64,000 nt of DNA from Bacteroides intestinalis DSM 17393 (GTDB lineage: Bacteria; Bacteroidota; Bacteroidia; Bacteroidales; Bacteroidaceae). Made by a program: the position numbers and the translations under genes. Below the pieces are notes generated by a model. It was given only the letters and a program-made list of their open reading frames with translations. It did no database searches and had not been told where the DNA came from. Location: contig NZ_ABJL02000007.1 in the NCBI RefSeq assembly GCF_000172175.1, forward strand, positions 806,001 to 870,000, given 5' to 3'. This document shows, piece by piece, positions 34,210 through 43,700 of the stretch (position 1 is the stretch's first letter; the number at the start of each line of letters is the position of its first letter).

Positions 34210-35297
34210 GCTCTGCCCTCCTGCTTTAATGGGTGTGTGAAGACGAAGCGTGAACCATCGGTATACTGCGGGTCTATCCATATTCTTCCGCCAAGACGGC
34301 TGATGATGAGCTGGCAGATAGCTAATCCGAGACCTGTTCCCTGAGATTTCTCGTTTACTCTTTCGAAACGTTCGAATATGCTGCTTTGTTTTTCTGACGG
34401 GATACCGCAACCGGTATCTGTGATGGAGAATTGAGCCATCCCTTCTTCATTCTGTTCCAATTGCAGAATGATGCTTCCTTCTTTTGTAAACTTAGTTGCG
34501 TTGACCAATATATTGATTAGTACCTGGTGTAACCGCAGTGTATCAGTTTCGATTTCCAAAGAAGGAAGTTCTGTCCTGAAGAATATTTCAGCCTGTGTTT
34601 GTTTGATACCTTCCAGTGTTTGTATGATACCTTCGCACAAGTTTACTGCATTGCACTGCTTGAGATTGAATTTCATGTTTGTTACGTCAAGGCAAGAGAT
34701 GTCCACTACATCATTTACGAGATTCAGTAAGAGGCGTGAATTTAGTTGGATGATGTCATTGCATTGTTTTCGGGTTTCTTCATCAATGCCCGGAGTAGTA
34801 AGTACGTCAGAGAAACCGGATAAAGCGTTTAGAGGTGTTCGGATTTCATGACTCATATTTGATATGAACAAGCTTTTATTGCGTATTGAGTTTTCCACGG
34901 CTTTTTCTGCCTTTTGTAACTTCCGTTTTGAAAGCATTAATTTTTTTGCTTTTCTTTTTAGGTAAAGGAAGCCGAAAATCGTGATAATGATAAGGCAAGG
35001 CAATACGATAAGGGCTAATAACAACAAATGATTCTGTTGCTGGTTATTGGCCAGTTGTAATTCGTCAATAGAATATGTATTACGTAGATCTTTTACTTTG
35101 TGAGTACTGATTTCTTTGTAGTCAGCATCAATCTTTTCTCCTAATTCTTTGTATAGATTGGCAGCTTTTTCATACTGCTGCTCTTTCATATATTGATCCG
35201 CAACTTTTCGGAGGCTATCTTGTTTACTGTCCTGATTAGCCTGACTGCAAAGAAGCAAGGGAGGCAGGAATAGCAATATGAAGACGAGTCTTTTCAT
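34206..35297 (-). CDS. Membrane sensor histidine kinase, short TPR sensor
   Basis: 363 aa. Signal peptide (1-20, 'LLCSQ'), a short helical sensor with about one TPR ('ADQYMKEQQYEKAANLYKELG'), membrane helix (about 90-112), then an intact kinase: 'SNMSHEIRTPLNAL' (H150), N-box 'QVLINILVNATKFT', G1 'DTGCGIP', F-box 'FERFERV', G2 'GTGLGLAIC'. The receiver and DNA-binding partner must be elsewhere. It is coupled to the pseudokinase downstream. It is read divergently from rbfA, with TATCTTTG (35327-35320, - strand) as probable -7 box. Confidence 0.9.
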   Translation of the reverse strand: MKRLVFILLFLPPLLLCSQANQDSKQDSLRKVADQYMKEQQYEKAANLYKELGEKIDADYKEISTHKVKDLRNTYSIDELQLANNQQQNHLLLLALIVLPCLIIITIFGFLYLKRKAKKLMLSKRKLQKAEKAVENSIRNKSLFISNMSHEIRTPLNALSGFSDVLTTPGIDEETRKQCNDIIQLNSRLLLNLVNDVVDISCLDVTNMKFNLKQCNAVNLCEGIIQTLEGIKQTQAEIFFRTELPSLEIETDTLRLHQVLINILVNATKFTKEGSIILQLEQNEEGMAQFSITDTGCGIPSEKQSSIFERFERVNEKSQGTGLGLAICQLIISRLGGRIWIDPQYTDGSRFVFTHPLKQEGRA

Positions 35298-35319
35298 GTT
35301 TTTTTGATTAGTGTTGTTG

Positions 35320-35327
35320 CAAAGATA
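35320..35327 (-). promoter_or_regulatory. -7 box of the sensor-kinase pair
   Basis: TATCTTTG on the - strand, 23 bp before the kinase ATG; no clear -33 TTG at 19 bp. Confidence 0.5.
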
Positions 35328-35377
35328 ATTCTATTGTGAATTGATTGGCTCGATAATCGTGCTAAAAAAAGTATAAT

Positions 35378-35410
35378 TTGTCAACTAACCCAGATATTTC
35401 AGTAACTTTG
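35378..35410 (+). promoter_or_regulatory. rbfA promoter
   Basis: TTG at 35378-35380 and TAACTTTG at 35403-35410 (22-bp spacer), 24 bp before the ATG at 35435. Confidence 0.55.
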
Positions 35411-35434
35411 TCTCTAAATAAAGGAATAAATAGT

Positions 35435-35767
35435 ATGGAAACTACCAGACAGAACAAAATATGTCGTTTACTTCAAAAGGAATTGAGCGAAATTTTCTTG
35501 TTACAAACAAAATCTATGCCGGGCATATTGGTATCAGTCAGTGCTGTGCGTATCAGTCCTGACCTGAGTGTTGCACGTGCTTATCTCAGCATCTTTCCTT
35601 CGGAAAAGGCAGAAGAGATGATTAAGAACATCAATGAAAACATGAAGTCTGTTCGTTATGAGTTAGGAACTCGTGTACGTCATCAGCTTCGTATCATCCC
35701 CGAACTGAAGTTCTTTGTGGATGACTCACTGGATTATCTTGAGAAAATAGATGAATTGTTGAAGTGA
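35435..35767 (+). CDS. rbfA: Ribosome-binding factor A
   Basis: 110 aa from the ATG at 35435; an upstream TTG at 35378 belongs to the promoter. KH-like fold with 'RQNKICRLLQKELSEIF', 'VSVSAVRISPDLSVARAYLSIFP' and 'RYELGTRVRHQLRIIPELKFFVDDS', all standard for RbfA, which helps 16S rRNA maturation in the 30S subunit, especially in the cold. The following permease starts at a GTG that overlaps the stop (GTGA), a common Bacteroidota arrangement. Confidence 0.93.
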   Translation: METTRQNKICRLLQKELSEIFLLQTKSMPGILVSVSAVRISPDLSVARAYLSIFPSEKAEEMIKNINENMKSVRYELGTRVRHQLRIIPELKFFVDDSLDYLEKIDELLK

Positions 35768-36996
35768 ACCTTCCCTTCTACATAGCCCGGCGCTATCTCT
35801 TCTCTAAGAAGAAACACAACGCTATCAATATCATTTCCGGCATTTCGGTGTGTGGAGTGGCATTGGCTACGTTGGCGTTGGTCTGTACACTCTCCGTGTT
35901 CAATGGTTTTCAGGATATGGTGGCAGGTCTTTTTACGGCTTTCGATCCGGAACTGAAGATTATGGTTCGTGAGGGAAAAGTCTTTGAACCGAATGGAGCT
36001 GCTTTTCAGGAGGTGCGTTCTTTGCCGGAAATTGATGTCTGGACAGAGACACTGGAAGATAACGCCATGGTGCAGTATAAAGACCGCCAGGCTATGGCAA
36101 TCATAAAAGGGGTGGAAGATAATTTTGAACTACTGACGTCTATCGACAGTTTGCTATACGGTGCAGGGGATTTTATCTTGCACGATTCCATAGTGGATTA
36201 CGGGGTTTTGGGTGTGGAACTGATCTCTGAGCTGGGGACTGGTCTTCAGTTCGTAGATCCGCTTCAGGTATATGCCCCTAAGCGGAATGTACGTGTGAAT
36301 GTGGCTAATCCTTCTGCTTCTTTTAATCGCGATTACCTCTTTTCTCCCGGAGTTGTGTTTGTGGTGAACCAGCAAAAATATGATGCGCGTTATATTCTCA
36401 CTTCTCTTGATTTTGCACGTAATCTTTTTAATTATGATACGGAGGTATCTGCTGTTGAACTGAAGTTGAAATCGGATACAGATGCCTCTGCCGTACAGAA
36501 AAAGATTTCCCGCATCTTAGGTGATGATTTTGTGGTCTTGAACCGTTATGAGCAGCAGGCTGATGTATTCCGTATCATGGAGATAGAGAAGTTTATATCT
36601 TACCTGTTCCTTACGTTTATCCTTGCTATAGCCTGTTTCAATGTGATTGGTTCTCTTTCTATGCTTATTCTTGATAAGCGGGAGGACGTGGAAACCTTAC
36701 GTAATCTTGGAGCGGATGATCGGTTAATCGCTCGCATCTTCTTGTTTGAAGGCCGGCTTATATCTTTGTTCGGTGCACTTTCCGGCATTATCCTTGGTTT
36801 GCTGCTTTGCTATATTCAGCAGCGTTTCGGCATTATCTCCTTGGGCGGTGGTGGCGGTGGTTTTATTGTGGATGCTTATCCAGTCAGTGTTCATGCAACG
36901 GACGTTATATTGATATTTGTTACTGTGATTACCGTTGGCTTCCTTTCAGTATGGTATCCGGTCCACTATCTGACGAAGCGGCTACTGAAGAGATGA
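35764..36996 (+). CDS. FtsX-like ABC permease (LolC/LolE type)
   Basis: 410 aa with a GTG start overlapping the rbfA stop. One membrane helix near the N-terminus ('ISGISVCGVALATLALVCTL'), a large periplasmic domain (about 50-270), and three C-terminal helices of the FtsX domain ('FLTFILAIACFNVIGSLSMLIL', 'ISLFGALSGIILGLLLCYI', 'VILIFVTVITVGFLSVW'). This is the architecture of the inner-membrane lipoprotein-releasing permease. No ATPase (LolD) gene is adjacent. Confidence 0.87.
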   Translation: MNLPFYIARRYLFSKKKHNAINIISGISVCGVALATLALVCTLSVFNGFQDMVAGLFTAFDPELKIMVREGKVFEPNGAAFQEVRSLPEIDVWTETLEDNAMVQYKDRQAMAIIKGVEDNFELLTSIDSLLYGAGDFILHDSIVDYGVLGVELISELGTGLQFVDPLQVYAPKRNVRVNVANPSASFNRDYLFSPGVVFVVNQQKYDARYILTSLDFARNLFNYDTEVSAVELKLKSDTDASAVQKKISRILGDDFVVLNRYEQQADVFRIMEIEKFISYLFLTFILAIACFNVIGSLSMLILDKREDVETLRNLGADDRLIARIFLFEGRLISLFGALSGIILGLLLCYIQQRFGIISLGGGGGGFIVDAYPVSVHATDVILIFVTVITVGFLSVWYPVHYLTKRLLKR

Positions 36997-37069
36997 TTGT
37001 ACCTGTGATTCTTCTTTTAATGGGTAGAAAGTGTATGCAATCTGGCCATTAGTGTATTCATTCTGTATT

Positions 37070-37135
37070 TTGCAGGTTTGGATATCATTATGGCAGAATA
37101 CCATATATGTATCCATTGTTGGGCTCTTATATTTG
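37070..37135 (+). promoter_or_regulatory. GH106 promoter with TGGC-type HTCS operator
   Basis: Distal half-site TTGCAG (37070-37075), proximal TGGCAG (37091-37096), TATATTTG at 37128-37135. Spacing is 21 bp and 37 bp, the same as in three other promoters of this locus. The bases after the -7 box, CATGTAGAAACAA, are identical to the susC promoter at 45080. Confidence 0.65.
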
Positions 37136-37183
37136 CATGTAGAAACAATGATTAATAGAACCCACCTAAAAATCTTTTTATTC

Positions 37184-40135
37184 ATGGAACGACGTACTTT
37201 TCTTAAAATTTTGTCATCAGCGGGTATCGTTAGTTTGGTTAGTCCTGCTTTTGCTATGGGAGTATGTAGGAACAAGGTATCTAAATCTTCTTCAACACTT
37301 CTCGAATCTACTTTCCGTAATCCGCCTTTCTCTTCCGGAGTTTATACGTGGTGGCACTGGATGAATGGTAATATTACTAAAGATGGCATAACCTGTGACC
37401 TTGAAGCCATGAAAGCAAATGGCATTGCAGGCTATCAATTGTTTGAAGCAGGAAGTGGCATTCCCATTGGTCCGGTAGAATCGCTTAGTGATGAGTGGGT
37501 AGATCTTATTTTACATACGCTCAAAGAGTCAGAGAGATTGGGCTTGGAGTTTGCAATGCACAACTGCCCCGGCTGGTCATCTAGTGGTGGACCTTGGATT
37601 ACTCCGGATAAAGCTATGCAGATAATAACATGGAGCGAAACAAAAGTAACAGGTGGAAAACAAATCCGGATGCCGTTGCCTACTCCCAAACATATGTTTG
37701 ATTATTATATAGATACATTTTGTTTGGCTATTCCGGCAAATATGGAAGTGATACCTAAGTCATCGGTTCTTGAATTGTCAGGGCAACTTAAGGATGGCGT
37801 TTTAACTTGGGCGGCTCCCGCTGGTGAGTGGTTGATTATGCGTTTCGGACAAACAGCTAAAGATCAGAAGAATAAGTCAGCTCCCTCTAAATCGACCGGA
37901 TTGGATTGTGACAAATTCAGTACGGAAGCACTAGACTATCATTTGGATTGTATGTTTAAGAGGCTGATGCCTGCAATGGAGAAGGTAGCCAAACATTCTA
38001 AGATTGGCTTGCTGATAGATAGCTATGAAACGGGCGATCAGGATTGGACTTCCGACATGCCTGCCTACTTTGAACAAAAGCATAGGTATGCGCTTTATCC
38101 GTTTTTGCCTGCGTTAGCTAATAAGGTGGTTGAGAGTGAGGAAAGTACGAAGCGTTTCCTGTTTGACTTTCGCCGAACCAGAGCTGATCTGTTTGCTGAG
38201 CGTTACTATGCGCATTTTCAAAAACGGTGTAAAGAGAAAGGTATAATAACTTATACAGAGCCTTACGGTGGCAATATGATGGAAGAATTGCAAGTGGCAC
38301 AACAGCTTGACATTAATATGGGAGAATTCTGGTGTGGCCAGACTGTGCTTTGGGCAAATTATAAATATAACCGTACCGTTAAACAAGTGGCTTCAATAAC
38401 ACATACGCTTGGTGGAAAGATTGTTGGTGCTGAGGCTTTTACTTCTGAACCAGATGCAGACAAATGGCTGTTGTATCCATATGCTCTAAAGTCACTAGGT
38501 GATTATATGTTCACCCGGGGACTTAGTAGGATTTATTTTCATCGTTTTGCCCACCAACCGCATCCTACTGCCGCTCCGGGAATGACGATGGGAGCATGGG
38601 GATTGCACTTTGACCGTACCAATACGTGGTGGAAACCGGGGAAAGCGTGGATTGACTATTTGAATCGTTGTCAGCACATTTTCCAGAGCTCAACTTTCTA
38701 TGGTGATATTCTTTATCATAATGGTGATGATAGTTTTGGCAGTACCATTGAACCGGAACAAACCCCATTGGCACCTCCAGAAGGGTATGATTATGACATG
38801 GTAAATACTGAAATACTGGACAAGGCACACATCAAGGATGGAAAGATTCTTCTTCCTGCTACACGCTTTGATGGCTATAAGCTCTTAGTGTTGCTTAAAT
38901 CGGAAACAATGTCATTGCATACGTTGCGGATACTGGATCGATTGGTGGATGAGGGAATGGTGTTGGTTGGTCAAAAGCCACAGCATACATTAGGTTTGTG
39001 TGATGGGGAGAAAGAAAATGAGTTTGTTGCATTGGTGAAAAAAGTCTGGCAGTACCCGAACGTATATGAAGGAGAGGATTTACAAATCATTCTCAATCGG
39101 TTAGGTGTATCTCCTGACTTTGTTTATTATTCTGAGACAGGAAATTCAGCTGTTCATGCTATCCATTATCAACAGGAAGGAGTCGAGATATACTTCTTGG
39201 CAAATCGTAAGCGAGCGTATGAAAAAGGAACAGCTCATTTCCGGATAAAAGGTTATATTCCGGAGTTATGGGATCCTTATACAACTGAAATTTTACAGTG
39301 CCCGGTCTATCGCACTGATAGTGAAGGTGTAGAAATTCCTCTTAATTTTACTCCTGCAGGATCTATGTTTGTTGTTTTTCGTAAGGCTGAAAAACAACGG
39401 AAGTGTACAAATTTGAAATACAATGGAGTTTCTTTGTTTCCAACTATTAAAAATGTAGTGGAACAGGATTCTTTATCTGTAAATTTTAGTATTACTTGTT
39501 GGATAAAGCCTGAGGTGGACATAGCCATAACCGAAGAACAGGAACTTGGTGATATGTGTGCTCGTTTTTTTGCAATTTACCCTTTAGAAGGAGAGAGGCG
39601 ACATGGAAACGGGCATAGTGCTGTTGGGTTGTCAGTGGGGCGGAATGGAGTGGTTGTATATGAGCGGACTATACATAATAAAGCTGTATACCGAAATCTC
39701 AGACCATTATCGGGGTGGACTCATTTGGCTTTGATCTATCAGAATAACGTACCGCATCTTTGGATAAATGGAGTATATGCTGGGGCAGGAACAACTTCAA
39801 GCACAATTGTACACCTCGAGACATTGCATTCGGATTTGTTGTGTAAAGCGGATGCTTATGAAGGTGGACTTTGTAATTTATGTATCCATTCTTCAAGTAT
39901 TGACCAGACAGAGATAACCAAACTTTACCAAAAAGGGGTACCTGCTCCGTTCCATCCAAGTGAGCAGGTGATATCATGGTTGCCCAATTATCAGTTTATT
40001 GCATGGCAAGCTGGTATTTATGAGTTTGTTTCAGAGCATACAAGTTTTCGGAAGCATGTTGACATTCTTCCTGCGCGTATTTTGTTAGAGGGGCCCTGGA
40101 GGGTTCGATTTCCAAAAAAATATGGGAGTAACTGA
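37184..40135 (+). CDS. GH106 alpha-L-rhamnosidase, main part (frameshifted)
   Basis: 983 aa from the ATG at 37184, chosen because it starts a twin-arginine-like signal ('MERRTFLKILSSAGIV'); the reading frame upstream is promoter. GH106 features: 'NPPFSSGVYTWWHWMNGNITKDGI', 'GLEFAMHNCPGWSSSGGPW', 'YTEPYGGN', 'AEAFTSEP', 'YFHRFAHQPHP'. A LamG-like lectin domain sits at about 760-900 ('SITCWIKPEV', 'GWTHLALIYQNNVPHLWING'). It removes alpha-L-rhamnose from plant or bacterial glycans. The frame ends at a TGA 12 nt after an A7 run, while the family's C-terminal beta-sandwich continues in the +1 frame at 40122. Either the gene is inactivated, or both products arise by slippage, or one base is a sequencing error. 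Confidence 0.85.
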   Translation: MERRTFLKILSSAGIVSLVSPAFAMGVCRNKVSKSSSTLLESTFRNPPFSSGVYTWWHWMNGNITKDGITCDLEAMKANGIAGYQLFEAGSGIPIGPVESLSDEWVDLILHTLKESERLGLEFAMHNCPGWSSSGGPWITPDKAMQIITWSETKVTGGKQIRMPLPTPKHMFDYYIDTFCLAIPANMEVIPKSSVLELSGQLKDGVLTWAAPAGEWLIMRFGQTAKDQKNKSAPSKSTGLDCDKFSTEALDYHLDCMFKRLMPAMEKVAKHSKIGLLIDSYETGDQDWTSDMPAYFEQKHRYALYPFLPALANKVVESEESTKRFLFDFRRTRADLFAERYYAHFQKRCKEKGIITYTEPYGGNMMEELQVAQQLDINMGEFWCGQTVLWANYKYNRTVKQVASITHTLGGKIVGAEAFTSEPDADKWLLYPYALKSLGDYMFTRGLSRIYFHRFAHQPHPTAAPGMTMGAWGLHFDRTNTWWKPGKAWIDYLNRCQHIFQSSTFYGDILYHNGDDSFGSTIEPEQTPLAPPEGYDYDMVNTEILDKAHIKDGKILLPATRFDGYKLLVLLKSETMSLHTLRILDRLVDEGMVLVGQKPQHTLGLCDGEKENEFVALVKKVWQYPNVYEGEDLQIILNRLGVSPDFVYYSETGNSAVHAIHYQQEGVEIYFLANRKRAYEKGTAHFRIKGYIPELWDPYTTEILQCPVYRTDSEGVEIPLNFTPAGSMFVVFRKAEKQRKCTNLKYNGVSLFPTIKNVVEQDSLSVNFSITCWIKPEVDIAITEEQELGDMCARFFAIYPLEGERRHGNGHSAVGLSVGRNGVVVYERTIHNKAVYRNLRPLSGWTHLALIYQNNVPHLWINGVYAGAGTTSSTIVHLETLHSDLLCKADAYEGGLCNLCIHSSSIDQTEITKLYQKGVPAPFHPSEQVISWLPNYQFIAWQAGIYEFVSEHTSFRKHVDILPARILLEGPWRVRFPKKYGSN

Positions 40136-40685
40136 AGAAATTACTTTAAGCCAGTTGCATTCATTGCATTTAGAAGAAAATTTTGGGGTTCGTCATTTTT
40201 CGGGAACGATGAATTATCTCTATTCGCTGTCTATCAATAGTGCCTATTTACAAGACGATATTTGTTTACGTTTGGATCTAGGGCGTGTAGAAGTACTTGC
40301 TGAAGTGTTGGTGAATGAGAACTGTGCTGGAATCTGTTGGGCTCCTCCCTATTCTGTTGATATACAACAATTTTTGCACGAAGGAGATAATACAATAGAA
40401 ATTCGTGTAACAAATTTGTGGGTCAACCGATTGATTGGTGATGAGTACATGCCTGAAGAGAATATTTATGGTTATCAGGATATTCCAAATAAATATTCTA
40501 CATTGCGCAACGGTGGTATCAAAAAACTTCCTGAATGGTATATACAGGGTAAACCGAAACCTGCAGGAGGCAGAATTGCATTTACAACTTGGAAGCATTA
40601 TGACAAAACCTCACCCCTTGTTGAGTCCGGTTTATTGGGACCGGTCACGCTAACGGCTGGGAAAATAGGGAACTTGAATAGGTAA
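40122..40685 (+). CDS. GH106 C-terminal beta-sandwich, out-of-frame remainder
   Basis: 187 aa. It contains the terminal GH106 signature 'FSGTMNYLYS', 'LDLGRVEVLAEVLVNENCAGICWAPPYSVDI', 'GDNTIEIRVTNLWVNRLIGDE' and 'TWKHYDKTSPLVESGLLGPV'. It has no signal peptide and overlaps the preceding frame by 14 bases, so it is not a separate gene in origin. Removing one A from the A7 run at 40114-40120 joins it to the upstream frame, giving a protein of about 1166 aa, normal for the family. Confidence 0.85.
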   Translation: MGVTEEITLSQLHSLHLEENFGVRHFSGTMNYLYSLSINSAYLQDDICLRLDLGRVEVLAEVLVNENCAGICWAPPYSVDIQQFLHEGDNTIEIRVTNLWVNRLIGDEYMPEENIYGYQDIPNKYSTLRNGGIKKLPEWYIQGKPKPAGGRIAFTTWKHYDKTSPLVESGLLGPVTLTAGKIGNLNR

Positions 40686-40708
40686 GGTGCTTTCTGGATA
40701 TAAATTTG

Positions 40709-40740
40709 AGGCAAGAGTGATATCATTTTCATTCTTGCCT
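40709..40740. terminator. Bidirectional hairpin between GH106 and HTCS-2
   Basis: AGGCAAGAGTGA (40709-40720) pairs with TCATTCTTGCCT (40729-40740), one G-U, 8-nt loop. It lies between convergent genes. The T-tracts are weak on both strands, so termination is probable but not certain. Confidence 0.55.
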
Positions 40741-40764
40741 TAAGTATCTATGTACAAGCTCTTT

Positions 40765-43700
40765 TTAGTTGAGAGAATTGTCTTTGTGCTTATTGCTTTC
40801 TCTGTATTCCTTAGGAGTTTGATTGTATCGTTTGCCAAATTCTTTATAGAAATGTGACCGATTTGTGAAAGCTGTCCGATACATGACTTCTTGTATAGTC
40901 AACGTGGTGGTTAATAGTAGTTTCGCGGCATAATTAATTCTTTGTTCTTTAATGAAATCTTTAGGTGGTAGCTGCTCCAGATTTTTAAACTTGCGATATA
41001 AGTTTCTACTGCTGGTTTGCATGGCTCCTGCAAGTTCTTCCGGTCCGAACTTGGTGTTGTCCATATTTCTATTGATTAGTTCAACAGCAGTTTCTATAAA
41101 CTTCTTATCTTCCTGTTGTAGCAAATGTCCACCACTAAATTCAAAGGCACTTGCTGAGGAGTTGTAATATTGCTTTAATTCTTCCTGCTTTTTTAATAGT
41201 TGCTTGATGATGCTCTTCAGATATTGAGTATTGAATGGTTTGGGGATATAAGCATCTGCTCCAGATTCTATACCTTCAATCTTTTCATCGGTTGTATTCT
41301 TTGCAGAGAGGATAACTAGTGGAATATGCATTGTATGTTTGTTGCTTTTGAGCTGTTTGATTAAGGTGATTCCATCAATTTTAGGCATCATAATATCTGT
41401 AATGATGAGGTCCGGTGTTTTTTGTTTTAATATGGTAAGCCCTTCTTCGCCATTTTCTGCGGTTAAAACAGAGTATTCATCGGATAGTATATCTTTTAGC
41501 ATCCACAGTAGCTCTTTGTTGTCATCTATCATCAGAATGGTTGGCTCCGGTTGATTGGATTCTTCCTGGTGATTGTCTCTTTCAGTTATTTCAGTACTGG
41601 TTTTATGGTTAAAAGGTTCAGATTTAGGAACTTCTTCATTTAGTATACGTTCCGCTTTTCCTGTTACTTCAAGTTGTGGCAGGTTCACTATGAACTGAGC
41701 ATATTGGTTTACTTCACTTTCTACTTCAATAGTACCTTGTAGCAGTTCTACCATGCTTTGGCAGATGGCAAGTCCCAAACCATTTCTGGAAGAAAGCCCT
41801 TTAATACTATTCTCTTGAATATTATCAAGTACACTATATCTGTTAAATATAAATGGAATACTCTCTTTGCATATTCCTTTTCCCGTATTATAAACTTTTA
41901 GATTTAACTTGTCTCCTTCGGCTTTTATGGATATGCGGATTATTCCATTCTCGGGGGTATATTTAAATGCATTCGAGATAAGATTATTCAGGATCTTTGT
42001 GAATCCACTATAATCACTCTTCCACATAATTTCCGGATAGATATCGGTTTCTAGATGGATTTGATTCTGCTCTGCCAACTCACTGAATGAATCTATAATT
42101 TCCTTTGCCAGTTTACTGATATTCAGTTCCTGTATGTGGCATATCTGATTACCGGTTTCCATACGGCGGAAATCTATGACCTCCTGTATCAGGCTATTGA
42201 GGCGCTCTGTATTTGATTTAATAATCTGAGCATATTTCCTGATGAAAGCATCACTGTTCTCATGCTGCAATATTCTTTCACATGGTCCATAGATCAGGGT
42301 AAGTGGTGTGCAAAATTCATGTGTGATGTTAGTGAAGAAACGTAGTTTACCTTCGTACATTTCTACTTTATACTTTTCGTTTAATCTCTTGGAAATAGCG
42401 GCTTTTCTCCGTTCGTATTTCCGCCGGATATAGTGCCAGAATCCGAATCCTGCTCCAAGGGCCAGTAATACATATATTATCTGAGCTGCAATACTTTGGT
42501 ACCAAGGGGGAAGAATGACAATACGGATACTCTGGATTAAATTATCATTGTTATTTCCTCCGTCATTGTATTTCACTCTCAATGTATAGTCTCCGGGAGG
42601 AATATTTGTAAATTGAGCTTCATTGGAACGTGTATTCATCCATACATTGCTGAAATTCTCAAGTTTATAAGAATACTTACAGTTCTCACCATTGATAAAG
42701 TCGGTGGCAACAAAAGAGATTGCAAAGAAATTCTGGTCATAGTTCAGTACGATATTTTGGGGATTGCTGCCTTTCTTTTCAAATTCATGAATATTATATT
42801 CCTTATTGAATATCCTTACTTTAGTAAAATGAATATCAGGTACGAAATTGCTTCTTCCCTTTTTCTCCTTTTTTATCCAGACTATGCCATTTACTCCCCC
42901 AAAAAAGTATCTGTTTCTTACTTTGTCTTGAAAATATGCGTTATCACTGAATTCTGTTATATCTAATCCTGTCCTATGATTAAAGTTTTTGAATATATTT
43001 TTTTGAGAATCAAATAATATAATACCGGTATTACTGCTTAACCATAGATGTCCTTCTTGGTCTTCAATGATTCCGTGTATTGTATTATTGGGTAAACCCT
43101 CATTCTCATTAAAATTCTTATAGTCATAATTGCCATTGGATGAGAATTTTAGTTTAGTTAACCCATAACTTGTACCTAACCACATATCTTCATGTTGGTC
43201 TTGATGTATACATAATATATCGCTCATGGGAGCTATGCCATTCCTATCAAAAGAGATGAAAGAATAATCTTCAGTATGCGAGTTTAATCTGATGACACCA
43301 TTACCACGCATCCCAATCCAGATGATAGAGTCGTTTTCCGGATATATGGCATATATTTGATTATTTTTCTGCTTATGCGGAACCTTAAAGTTAAATGCAT
43401 GAATCTGTTTAGCTTCAATCCCTTGCTTATGTCGTTGGGTGCTTATTTTCAATAGAGTATTTCCTGCCCCTATCCACAATAGTGAGTCGTTTGTCTCACT
43501 CATGGAATGTACGTGGGCGATATCTTGATTAGTATTGTTGATTAATGAGTGAATTTTATTGTCCGAGAAAGAGTAGTAGTTTAAACCGGGGCCATTGGAG
43601 CCTATCCACAGAATTGGATACACATTGCTTGGTGCAAATGCGAAAACTGCATTATTAGTGAGTCCTTCTTGAGTTGTAAGATGTGTAACGTTATCATTTG

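Noticed and set aside
37031..37183. 51-codon N-terminal extension of GH106
   Set aside because: It overlaps the promoter and operator, and the ATG at 37184 begins a proper twin-arginine-like signal peptide.
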